64,000 bases of DNA from Leptospira gomenensis (GTDB lineage Bacteria; Spirochaetota; Leptospiria; Leptospirales; Leptospiraceae): the NCBI RefSeq assembly GCF_004770155.1, contig NZ_RQFA01000033.1, positions 1 through 64,000 on the forward strand, in the 5' to 3' direction. The notes beneath the pieces are model-generated. The model saw only the letters and a list, made by a program, of their open reading frames with translations. It was not told the origin of the DNA and made no database searches. Made by a program: the position numbers and the translations under genes. Position 1 is the first letter of the stretch; each line of letters begins with the position of its first letter. Below, piece after piece: positions 40,629 to 48,596 of this stretch.

Positions 40629-42950
40629 ATGGATCATATTTACCCAGCAAGCCCCGTGAACGTACCCTTCGATTTCGGAAACCCCAGCCCGGCCCACAAA
40701 CGAAATTTATGGCTGACGGTTCTGGGATTGACGTTTTTTATACTCGTATATCTCGCGTTAAGCGGTTGGTTCGTATGGGCTTGTTATTCCCTGATCCGTT
40801 TCGGGTTTTCCGGTCGCGGTCCGGAATTTTATTCTCTAATCACAGGAATCGGCTCCGGTCTTGTCGCGTTGTTCATGATCAAAGCCCTCTTCTTCGTAAA
40901 AAAGGGAACCCTGGAAGACGAATTCGAAATCACCGCGGAAAACCAACCGCAACTTTTCCATTTCCTTCATAAACTCGCCGAAGAAACGGGCGCACCGAAA
41001 CCTCACCGAGTTTTCTTGTCGGCTCAGGTGAACGCCTGCGTGTTCTACGACCTTTCCGTCCTCAATTTCTTTTTTCCTTCTAAAAAGAATCTCGAAATCG
41101 GCCTAGCGCTCGTGAACGTTCTGAGTATAAGCGAACTCAAAGCCGTCCTCGCACACGAGTTCGGACATTTCGCACAACGTAGTATGGCCGTGGGAAATTG
41201 GGTTTACATCGCGCAACAGGTGGCCGCGCATTTGATCGGCAAACGCGACGCGCTCGATAAGTTTCTTGCATCGGTATCACGATTCGATATCCGCGTCGCG
41301 TGGATCGGTTGGACATTACGCCTCGTCATCTGGTCCCTACGTTCCGCGTTGGAATCCTTTTTCAACCTGATCGTATTGGCGCAACGCGCCCTTTCCCGCG
41401 AAATGGAATTTCAAGCTGACTTGGTCGCGGTTTCCGTAACGGGAAGCGACGCGTTGATTCATGCATTACATAAATTGCAAGCCGCGGACGAAGCATGGGA
41501 AACCACACAAGGATTCTTATTCGATCATATTCGCACGGGAAAAGTAGCGAAGGATATTTTTCCGATCCATACCAAAGTGATCGATCAATCGCGTAGAATT
41601 TTGAACAACCCGAGTTACGGACGTGTCCCCGAACTTCCCGCGGAAAATCCCGAGAAACACAGAGTCTTCAGCTCGGAAATCGCGCAACCTCCTCGTATGT
41701 GGGCCACGCATCCGTACAATCACGAACGGGAAGCCAACGCCAAAAAAAAATACGTGCGCGCGGACTTGGACGACCGAAGCAGTTGGCTCGTTTTCGACGA
41801 CCCGGAATCGTTACGCGAAAAATTCACGGACCGAATTCTTTCCAAGTTCCAGACGGAATTCGAGCACGACCCGGAAATCCTGGTTTCCGTGGAAAAGTTT
41901 TACTCCAAGGAATATCTAAATAGCCGTTACAAGGGCTCCTATCTGGGTCGATCGTTCACACGTTATGCGTCATCTCCCGAAGAATTTTATCAGACCGAAA
42001 TCGATTCGATCCCGGAAACGTTAGATGCGATCTATCCGCAAAGTTTATCCGAACGTCTGGAAAAAATACGCTCTTTGGAAAAGGAAAAAAACTTATTGAG
42101 CGCGCTCCGAGACGGATTTTATACTCCGCCGGACGGAATCATACGATTCCGAGGAAACGAATTAAAAAAGAAGGAACTTTCCGTCGTCATCGAAGACCTG
42201 GAAAAGGAATGTAAAACGGAACGAAGATCTTTATTCGAACACGATCGACTTTGTAGAACCGCACATCTACGCGCCGCGGAACGAATAGGCGCCGGTTGGC
42301 CGGAATACCTGCGCGGACTTTTGGAAATTCTGCACTACGCCGATCATACGCAGGCGGACCTGGAAGACGCGCGCGGACTTCTGAACAACGTTTATACGAT
42401 AGTCACCGCGGATCGCCACGTAAGCGAACGGGAATTAAAACGTCTCGTCTCCGCTGGAAACCAAGTTTATGACGCGCTCGCCTTGATTCACAAACATAAG
42501 AAAAACGTAATCCTTGATTCCGAACTACTCTCCCGCCTGGAACTGACGGAATGGTCCGCCGCGTTCAGCGAATTCGGATTCACGGCGGCCACCGAAGACA
42601 ACATGCAACAATGGTTGGAAGTGGTGGATTCCTGGATCGACGAAGCCATCGGAGCCTTCTACGCTTTACAGAGGGAAAGCCTTGAAACGTTGTTGGCTGC
42701 GGAAGCCAAAGTCGCCGAACAAATCCGCGATCCGAAATATACGATCGGAACCGCACCCGCGCCTTCGAAACCTGCGCCCGAATATCCGAAACTCGTTCCG
42801 GGAAAGGAACGAAAACTTCAGACCAAATTGGATTTTTGGGATCGATTCCAAACCGCGGACGGATTATTGCCTGGGCTTTTACGATTCATCGCGGCGGCGG
42901 GAATCATAGGCGGGGCCTTATATCTGACGAGTTTCGCGGTATTTCGATGA
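40629..42950 (+). CDS. M48-family membrane zinc metallopeptidase
   Basis: 773 aa. Two transmembrane helices (about 25-55 and 70-95) precede the catalytic domain, and a further one lies at the C-terminus. The zinc motif is LAHEFGHFAQRSM (HExxH, first His about 175), with the downstream Glu in REMEFQADLVAVSVTGSD. The rest, about 500 residues, is helical and charged and much larger than in HtpX (about 290 aa). AAGGA lies nine bases before the ATG. It should degrade or process proteins at the inner membrane; substrates are unknown. Confidence 0.9.
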   Translation: MDHIYPASPVNVPFDFGNPSPAHKRNLWLTVLGLTFFILVYLALSGWFVWACYSLIRFGFSGRGPEFYSLITGIGSGLVALFMIKALFFVKKGTLEDEFEITAENQPQLFHFLHKLAEETGAPKPHRVFLSAQVNACVFYDLSVLNFFFPSKKNLEIGLALVNVLSISELKAVLAHEFGHFAQRSMAVGNWVYIAQQVAAHLIGKRDALDKFLASVSRFDIRVAWIGWTLRLVIWSLRSALESFFNLIVLAQRALSREMEFQADLVAVSVTGSDALIHALHKLQAADEAWETTQGFLFDHIRTGKVAKDIFPIHTKVIDQSRRILNNPSYGRVPELPAENPEKHRVFSSEIAQPPRMWATHPYNHEREANAKKKYVRADLDDRSSWLVFDDPESLREKFTDRILSKFQTEFEHDPEILVSVEKFYSKEYLNSRYKGSYLGRSFTRYASSPEEFYQTEIDSIPETLDAIYPQSLSERLEKIRSLEKEKNLLSALRDGFYTPPDGIIRFRGNELKKKELSVVIEDLEKECKTERRSLFEHDRLCRTAHLRAAERIGAGWPEYLRGLLEILHYADHTQADLEDARGLLNNVYTIVTADRHVSERELKRLVSAGNQVYDALALIHKHKKNVILDSELLSRLELTEWSAAFSEFGFTAATEDNMQQWLEVVDSWIDEAIGAFYALQRESLETLLAAEAKVAEQIRDPKYTIGTAPAPSKPAPEYPKLVPGKERKLQTKLDFWDRFQTADGLLPGLLRFIAAAGIIGGALYLTSFAVFR

Positions 42951-42981
42951 TCGAATCGGCGACGAAGGAAGGGGTTGCCAT

Positions 42982-44184
42982 TTGCGGAAACCCTTTCAGA
43001 ATGGTTCTCGGGTTCCCGAAAACATGTCCGCAATTTCTTTCCAGCCGCGTGAAATCAGATCCTACCTGCTAAAGTGGAAGGAGGAATTTTTTCCGCCTAA
43101 GATTCTGGATCGATATCTTTTCGGAGAATTTTTCAAAATCTTCATCGGAACGGTGATTCTGCTTACGGGAATCATGTTGTTATCCCTCGTAAACGACAAC
43201 ATGAGAAACTTCACCACGACCAAAGCGCCCCGTTATCATATCGCGTTGTTCCTCTTGTACAGTCTTCCCAAGATCATCTCCACCACCGTCGTGTCGATGT
43301 CTTTGATGTTCTCCATCTGTTTCACCGTGGGACAATTTTCCGTGAACAAGGAACTCGTATCTATGATGGCCGCGGGAATTTCCTTTTTCCGAATCGTAAC
43401 TCCTTTGATCGCTTTCGGAATTCTGATGTGGATCTTTATGCTGCTCGGAACGGAATTGATCGTACGTCCCGTCAATAAATTGGCCAAGATAGAACACGAC
43501 ACGCTGACCGAAGGAATGGGAACTCTTGCCAACAGCGTATATCAATTCCACGTAAAAGGAAAGGAAGGCTTCTATTACTTATACTTCTACGATCCGGATA
43601 AGGACGAAATCAACGGCGGGTTCAACTATATTCGTTTGCGACCGGACGGCTCTCCCGAAACGGTAATCTCCTCCTTAAAGGCGAAGTACAACTACGAGAC
43701 CAAACTCTGGAAGATGAAAAAGGTGGAGGAATGGCATTTCGACAACGACTTAAAACTCGTATCGCAGGAAACCTTTTTGGAAAAGGAATACGAACTTCCC
43801 GAGGATCCGAAATACTTCAAAGTACCTGCAGGTTCGGTCGAAGAAATGAATCTTTTCCAACTCGAAGAGGAACAAAAACGTAGAATCCAAAAAGGCCTCG
43901 CCTACGGGGACGTGCTCACGGAAAAACACGCGGTGTTCGCGACTCCTATGATGACCATCATCGTAACCTTGATCGGAACGATCGCTGGGTATTTCACCAA
44001 AAAAACGGCCGGTGTGGCTTCTCTGGGAATCACGATAGGCGTCGTATTGGTTTATTATATATTCAATTCGGCGGGAAAGTCCTTGGGAGAAAACGCCGTA
44101 ATACCGGCTTTTGCGGGAGTTTGGATCACACCCGGATTGTTTTTGGGATTGTGCTTCTGGATGTTTCGTCGCATGAACCTATAA
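42982..44184 (+). CDS. LptF/LptG-type permease (YjgP/YjgQ family)
   Basis: 400 aa. Six transmembrane helices flank a periplasmic beta-jellyroll loop (about 150-290). The N-terminal helix IDRYLF-like segment (LDRYLFGEFFKIFIGTVILL) and RPVNKLAKIEHDTLTEGMGT are typical of LptF and LptG, which draw LPS from the inner membrane with LptB. I cannot say which of the two it is. A TTG start at 42982 has an AAGGAAGGGG site; an ATG at 43024 also exists. It follows the M48 gene by 31 nt, so the two are probably one operon. Confidence 0.87.
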   Translation: MRKPFQNGSRVPENMSAISFQPREIRSYLLKWKEEFFPPKILDRYLFGEFFKIFIGTVILLTGIMLLSLVNDNMRNFTTTKAPRYHIALFLLYSLPKIISTTVVSMSLMFSICFTVGQFSVNKELVSMMAAGISFFRIVTPLIAFGILMWIFMLLGTELIVRPVNKLAKIEHDTLTEGMGTLANSVYQFHVKGKEGFYYLYFYDPDKDEINGGFNYIRLRPDGSPETVISSLKAKYNYETKLWKMKKVEEWHFDNDLKLVSQETFLEKEYELPEDPKYFKVPAGSVEEMNLFQLEEEQKRRIQKGLAYGDVLTEKHAVFATPMMTIIVTLIGTIAGYFTKKTAGVASLGITIGVVLVYYIFNSAGKSLGENAVIPAFAGVWITPGLFLGLCFWMFRRMNL

Positions 44185-44202
44185 AATCTTAAGTCATTTC
44201 GT

Positions 44203-44230
44203 AAATTTTTTTCCAAATGGGAAAAAAAAA
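44203..44230 (+). terminator. AT-rich hairpin after the LptF/LptG-type gene
   Basis: TTTTTTTCC (44206-44214) pairs with GGAAAAAAA (44220-44228), 20 nt after the stop. The stem is mostly A-T and no long T run follows on the plus strand, so as a terminator it is weak. Confidence 0.35.
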
Positions 44231-44266
44231 TTCATTTATTTCCCGAATACCGTCCGATATCTAGTA

Positions 44267-44305
<39 letters not shown>

Positions 44306-44390
44306 AGTATTTCAGGAAAGAAGTCCCTTCTCCGTATAAACCGAAACGGGTTTTCTTTCCGGATCTCAAATTCTGAGAGGAGGAAAGAAC

Positions 44391-44915
44391 ATGGAAGTTC
44401 CACTCACGAATCTAATCAGCTCGGCGGAAAAGCTCATCCGCGATAAACGGTCTTCCGTTTCCGGAAAATCCGTAACGAATGCGGAAGGACAAGGAAGTCT
44501 GGATAAAACCGAATTTTCTTCGGCACTCACGGCACGTTACCTAAAAATACAGGAAACGCTTTCCGGACTACAGGGCGAATTTTCCAAAGAACAGATGAAA
44601 CTCGGTATTCTGAACGAGGGCAATACGCCTAACAGCGAATTGATCAACATCCTCTTCGGCGAAACCCCTTTGTTTCGGGAATTGACCGAAACTCCCGATA
44701 TGGATCGAGCCGTTCTCAAACAACAGATTCAGGAAAAAAAGAATCATCTCAACGATTCGATCCGAAATCTGGAAGTGGAATCGGAAAACATCTTCTCGGT
44801 GGGAATGTTAAAAGGACGGGAGAATTTCTCCAAGTCTTTGGAAACGATCGTCGGTAAAGGTGTCCCCATGAAAGAATTCTCCGAAAAAACCATAGAACGA
44901 CTGATTAAAGAATAA
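44391..44915 (+). CDS. Hypothetical coiled-coil protein
   Basis: 174 aa, preceded by a very strong AGGAGG site and followed by a good terminator, so it is a well-expressed single-gene unit. There is no signal peptide or membrane segment. It is mostly helical and charged, with a low-complexity polar N-terminal part (residues 18-45) and a coiled coil near 105-140. I recognise no family. Being a free-standing gene with strong signals suggests an abundant cytoplasmic protein; nothing in the neighbours hints at its role. Confidence 0.85.
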   Translation: MEVPLTNLISSAEKLIRDKRSSVSGKSVTNAEGQGSLDKTEFSSALTARYLKIQETLSGLQGEFSKEQMKLGILNEGNTPNSELINILFGETPLFRELTETPDMDRAVLKQQIQEKKNHLNDSIRNLEVESENIFSVGMLKGRENFSKSLETIVGKGVPMKEFSEKTIERLIKE

Positions 44916-44920
44916 GAATC

Positions 44921-44953
44921 GGGGAATTTCGAATCCTAATTCCCCCTATTTTT
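44921..44953 (+). terminator. Rho-independent terminator after the coiled-coil gene
   Basis: GGGGAATT (44921-44928) pairs with AATTCCCC (44938-44945) around a 9-nt loop and is followed by CTATTTTT. It lies 6 nt after the stop and fits a classical terminator. Confidence 0.75.
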
Positions 44954-45076
44954 CCGTTCCTCTGATCCACCTCGAGAAAGATCGTTTCCATATAAGATAA
45001 TCATCATATTATATTTTGCCCTTCCCTTTCCTCGATTTTCGATGGACGCTCTACCGCTTCAACGCTCTCTGTCGGA

Positions 45077-45634
45077 ATGAAATTTAAATATCTTTTTCTT
45101 CTTTGCCTACTTTTATTCTTTTTCACAGCTTGTCCCGACGAGAAGAAAAAAGAAAACGAACTCAGCACATACATCGAAAACAGTCTTTTGATCGATATGT
45201 TTACGAAATACGATTGTGTGACCGGAAACGACGTCATCTCGGATACATACAACGGGCTCATCGTGGAATTCGTGTATAAACCGCAATATTCAAATTCGTC
45301 GAGTACTTCCACTGTACTACCGAAAGCGATCCTCCGCCTGGTGGCGAAGACGGGGCAGACCTTACGGGTTTCTTCGATTACGACCGATATCCAATACCAA
45401 GGCGTGGGAAGCGGACTCGGTTATAATTTCATCAAAGGCGGTTGTCACGGATCCTCGATTTCGTTTATCGGACCAAACAGCGCGTTCGCTTCTTCCACCC
45501 AAATTTACGTAAACGCAAATTCTCAGGCGAGCGTCGAATTTAATTTTTCAAAGGACTTCGACGGAATCATTTTTATGAGCGGCCTCCATGTGGGAGATCC
45601 CTTACCCGGAGACGTGACGCTCCGGGTTTTTTAA
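45077..45634 (+). CDS. Hypothetical lipoprotein
   Basis: 185 aa. The lipoprotein signal ends ...LFFFTAC (Cys19), followed by a charged linker and a beta-rich domain. Two cysteines (in KYDCVTG and GGCHGSS) may form a disulphide. I recognise no family. Its last codons form one arm of a terminator that overlaps the stop, so it is transcribed alone. Surface or periplasmic location is inferred from the lipobox only. Confidence 0.82.
   Translation: MKFKYLFLLCLLLFFFTACPDEKKKENELSTYIENSLLIDMFTKYDCVTGNDVISDTYNGLIVEFVYKPQYSNSSSTSTVLPKAILRLVAKTGQTLRVSSITTDIQYQGVGSGLGYNFIKGGCHGSSISFIGPNSAFASSTQIYVNANSQASVEFNFSKDFDGIIFMSGLHVGDPLPGDVTLRVF
45604..45632 (+). terminator. Terminator embedded in the last codons of the lipoprotein gene
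   Basis: ACCCGGA (45604-45610) pairs with TCCGGGT (45621-45627) around a 10-nt loop, followed by TTTTT that includes the first base of the stop. The hairpin encodes part of ...LPGDVTLRVF and leaves no 3' untranslated stretch. Confidence 0.7.
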
Positions 45635-45655
45635 AAATCCGCCGGCATTGGAACT

Positions 45656-45705
45656 CGCGGAGTTTCGTCGTAAGTCTCCGGTCGGAATTCCGACGAAACT
45701 CCGCG
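45656..45705. repeat. 15-bp perfect inverted repeat between lipoprotein genes
   Basis: CGCGGAGTTTCGTCG (45656-45670) pairs perfectly with CGACGAAACTCCGCG (45691-45705) over a 20-nt loop. The loop's second half and the start of the right arm form another palindrome, GTCGGAATTCCGAC (45681-45694). It has no T run and is probably an intergenic repeat element rather than a terminator. Confidence 0.7.
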
Positions 45706-45779
45706 AATCAAGATCGGGCACGGTCGTAAAAACGACCGATCCCGATACACAAAGAATCTTTTATACAAAAGGAAAAACC

Positions 45780-46697
45780 ATGACATTCAAACAAACCGTA
45801 ACAACGACGATTCTTTTCTGCACGACCATCGTCTTCGCAAATTGCACGAGCACAGCGGAAATGATCAAGTCCGGAAATACCGCCGCCGTTATCCAAAAGA
45901 TCAACGACGGCGCAAACCCCAACGACGTATCCGATTGCGAAACTCCGCTCGAAGCCGCGGCGGCGACCGGCAACAAGGAACTCGTACAACTCTTGTTGTC
46001 CAAAGGTGCAAACCCGAACATTCGAGGAAAAGACTGCGATTACGAAAATACTATGAGCATCGGAGGGCTCGTATTACACCACGAAGAATACGTGCGGGAT
46101 AAATTCACTCCGTTGTCTTTCGTCGCGGACGTCGCAACCGCCAAATTACTCGTAGACGCCGGAGCGAACGTAAAGATCGGAGGATACAGATACAACAACC
46201 ACCAGCGAACCGGATTCACCTATTATAGAAGCCCTCTGTACAACGCGATCCACAACGGAAAATACGACCTCGCTAAATTTCTGATCGAAAAAGGTGCGAA
46301 CGTAAATCAATACGATCCTAAAACCGGAGCGAACGTCTTCGAGACCATGCTGACGTCAGATAAGAAAAACAAAGCCGCCCTCTCCTTCTTCTCCTATCTA
46401 AAATCCAAGGGATTGAAGAATCTGGATCTTTCCAAATCCGCACTCAAGAAGATAGAAAACAAAACCTATCCGTCGTACAGACACATAGCCGGCGGACACG
46501 AAACCTCCATGCCGGAGAATCTGTTCGAAGCGGCGTATAAGGAACCGGAACGCGTCAGCAATCGTACGTTCTGCGCGGAAGAAAAGGAATACTTCCATTA
46601 TCAGGAATTCGAATGGACCGAGTCGGGTCAAAATCTCGCCGAGTGGATCGTCCAAAGAAGAGCCGCGACAAACACATTAGAAAAACCTAAAAAATAA
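45780..46697 (+). CDS. Ankyrin-repeat lipoprotein
   Basis: 305 aa from the ATG at 45780 with AAAGGAA upstream; earlier in-frame starts would add 44 residues without signal features. The lipoprotein signal ends ...TIVFANC (Cys22). Ankyrin repeats fill residues about 30-190: SGNTAAVIQKINDGANPND, a TPLEAAAATGNKELVQLLLS unit, a KFTPLSFVADVATAKLLVDA unit, and NAIHNGKYDLAKFLIEKGAN. The C-terminal 90 residues are different and carry the only other cysteine. A protein-binding role on the periplasmic side of the envelope is likely. Confidence 0.88.
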   Translation: MTFKQTVTTTILFCTTIVFANCTSTAEMIKSGNTAAVIQKINDGANPNDVSDCETPLEAAAATGNKELVQLLLSKGANPNIRGKDCDYENTMSIGGLVLHHEEYVRDKFTPLSFVADVATAKLLVDAGANVKIGGYRYNNHQRTGFTYYRSPLYNAIHNGKYDLAKFLIEKGANVNQYDPKTGANVFETMLTSDKKNKAALSFFSYLKSKGLKNLDLSKSALKKIENKTYPSYRHIAGGHETSMPENLFEAAYKEPERVSNRTFCAEEKEYFHYQEFEWTESGQNLAEWIVQRRAATNTLEKPKK

Positions 46698-46742
46698 TAC
46701 GATAAAACGACTTCGAGCAATTCATAGAATTCGTCTGAAGTG

Positions 46743-46806
46743 GATTCGTCCGAAGTCGTCATCCGCGATCCTTACGAAGTTGCGGCGGTCCGCACAAAGA
46801 TCAAGC
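46743..46806 (+). repeat. 64-bp direct repeat, copy 1
   Basis: Begins GATTCGTCCGAAGTCG and ends ACAAAGATCAAGC. It matches copy 2 at 47823-47886 at all but two positions (46771 and 46798), in the same orientation. It lies between the ankyrin gene and the following beta-barrel gene. Confidence 0.85.
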
Positions 46807-46945
46807 TGCCCTTACGATATTACGCGTCCCAAATTCGGCTCCCCTCTTAAAAATCGACAACAAACTTATAGAAAGAGATTCAGCTCCCTCCGGATTTTGC
46901 GGAATTTTCATTTACTCGAACGGTTGTAGTTCGTAAATATCACCC

Positions 46946-47698
46946 ATGTTCCGATTCGCAAACAAATCAAAATATTCAAAATTTATAATGTTATTTCTTC
47001 TCGTAGTTTATCCGTCCATTTCGGCCGTGTCACAGGAGAAAGAACAACCTACCGAAACCGCGCAAGCGGAACGAAGAACGCAAAGGCGGCTCCAAGTAGG
47101 AGGAATTTTTTTTCCGCAACTTCCTTTATTGAGGATAAACTATAATCTCACTTCCAATCTATCCGTATTTTTGACCGCGGCCGCATTTCGCGGAGGAACG
47201 ATCACCGGACTTTCCTTCGACGACAATACGAACTCGCTCGTGGAGACAAAATCCGAATGGAACGCAAAAGCCAACTTCTCCTCGGTGGGTGTAGACTGGT
47301 TTCCCTTCGATAAAATTCCGATGCATCTTACCGGATTGATCGGTTCACAACAACTGTTTAAAGTCACCGCTCACGAATATCTGACCGTCAATCCTTTGAA
47401 TCATCAATCCGTGATTCAGGAAAGTCCTTACGCTTATACCGCGACTCCGAGACGCGCGAGTATGATCGGATTGGGAATCGGATTTCGCTGGGTTTTTTCG
47501 AACGGAATTTATTTAGGCGTTCAATTCATCCGTTATTACGCGGAACAAAAGGTCGATTTTTTCGTATACACCGAACCTCGTTTAGGCGCATCCGCAAGCG
47601 TTTTAGACGTATGGGCCTACCAAAAATACCTCGAACAAAGATTCGGAACGATGGAATATTTTCAGATGTTTTATCCATATGTAGGTTTCAGCTTTTGA
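46946..47698 (+). CDS. Predicted outer membrane beta-barrel protein
   Basis: 250 aa. The signal peptide (about 10-30) ends ...PSISAVSQ. The mature protein alternates aromatic and polar residues (SSVGVDWFPF, FRWVFSNGIYLGVQF) and ends in PYVGFSF, a beta-signal with terminal Phe, so a small barrel of 8-10 strands is likely. No domain is recognised. No ribosome-binding site is evident. The gene is bracketed by two 64-bp direct repeats 1080 bp apart, which may mark a mobile or duplicated segment. Confidence 0.75.
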   Translation: MFRFANKSKYSKFIMLFLLVVYPSISAVSQEKEQPTETAQAERRTQRRLQVGGIFFPQLPLLRINYNLTSNLSVFLTAAAFRGGTITGLSFDDNTNSLVETKSEWNAKANFSSVGVDWFPFDKIPMHLTGLIGSQQLFKVTAHEYLTVNPLNHQSVIQESPYAYTATPRRASMIGLGIGFRWVFSNGIYLGVQFIRYYAEQKVDFFVYTEPRLGASASVLDVWAYQKYLEQRFGTMEYFQMFYPYVGFSF

Positions 47699-47822
47699 AG
47701 AATTCGATAAAGATTTCGAAAATGAATCTTTAAATCGTTTGGGACGTTTCTTTATAACTTAACCCCCGCGAGGACCCGAAAAAATTTCGAACAAAAACCT
47801 TCTTCCGCCGGAACGAATCCGC

Positions 47823-47886
47823 GATTCGTCCGAAGTCGTCATCCGCGATCTTTACGAAGTTGCGGCGGTCCGCACAACGATCAAGC
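47823..47886 (+). repeat. 64-bp direct repeat, copy 2
   Basis: The second copy of the element at 46743-46806, with C to T at 47851 and A to C at 47878. It lies between the beta-barrel gene and the end of the O-methyltransferase gene. Composition is GC-richer than the surroundings. Confidence 0.85.
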
Positions 47887-47900
47887 GGATCGAAACACGT

Positions 47901-48596
47901 CTATAATTTTCGGATCAACGAAATTCCGTCGGCGATCGGCACCATACTGATGTCCACGGAATTGTCGCGAAAAATCGTCTCGTTGAGTTTACGGATCGCG
48001 ATCGTGGAAGGTTCCTGATGGGAAACATCCGCGACGCTGCCGTCCCAAAGCACGTTATCCACGATCAAAAGCCCACCCGGTTTAAGAAGTTCTAATATTA
48101 AAGGATAATAATGCGGATAATTTTCCTTGTCGGCGTCCAAAAAAACCAAATCGATCGAGGACCGTCCGAACGCGAAACCGGAAGCCCAATCAGGAAACGA
48201 ATCGGAATCGAGTAGAATTTGCAAAGTTTCTAATGCGGAACCGAGCCTCAGACGGATTTTATGCTCCAGACCGGTCTCTTTCCAATACTTGCGCGCGATA
48301 TCCGTCCAAGTTTCGCTGATATCGCAACAAAGAAGAACTCCGTCGTCGGGCAAAGCCGAAGCGAAACACAACGAGGAATATCCGGTAAAGGTTCCGATTT
48401 CTAAAATCCGTTTCGCTCCGGAAAGTTTGGCGAGTAAGCCGAGAAACTGCCCTTCTTCGGGACTGATCTGCATGTTGGCTTGCGCCAACGTTCCGGTTTC
48501 GTCTCTCAACTTACGGAACGCGGGCGATTCGCGAACGGAATTACGGAAGATATACTCTTCCAGTTTTTCGGTGAGTCGAATGTTCTTCCGACTCAG
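47901..48596 (-). CDS. SAM-dependent O-methyltransferase, probable CTG start
   Basis: 231 aa as placed here. The SAM motif is EIGTFTGYSSL and the metal-binding residues are in FLDADKENYPHYY and DNVLWDG, the pattern of class I cation-dependent (catechol-like) O-methyltransferases. An ATG/GTG/TTG search gives only a TTG at 48509, but the frame continues upstream as LSRKNIRLTEKLEEYIFRNS, which matches the N-terminus of the characterised L. interrogans enzyme as I remember it. The first codon of that stretch is CTG at 48596, overlapping the TGA of the dehydrogenase gene, with GGAG seven bases upstream. I therefore chose CTG and coupled translation. Confidence 0.8.
   Translation of the reverse strand: MSRKNIRLTEKLEEYIFRNSVRESPAFRKLRDETGTLAQANMQISPEEGQFLGLLAKLSGAKRILEIGTFTGYSSLCFASALPDDGVLLCCDISETWTDIARKYWKETGLEHKIRLRLGSALETLQILLDSDSFPDWASGFAFGRSSIDLVFLDADKENYPHYYPLILELLKPGGLLIVDNVLWDGSVADVSHQEPSTIAIRKLNETIFRDNSVDISMVPIADGISLIRKL

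Noticed and set aside
40115..40972. 285-codon plus-strand frame
   Set aside because: It runs antisense through the HEAT-repeat gene and out of frame through the M48 start; no signal or domain.
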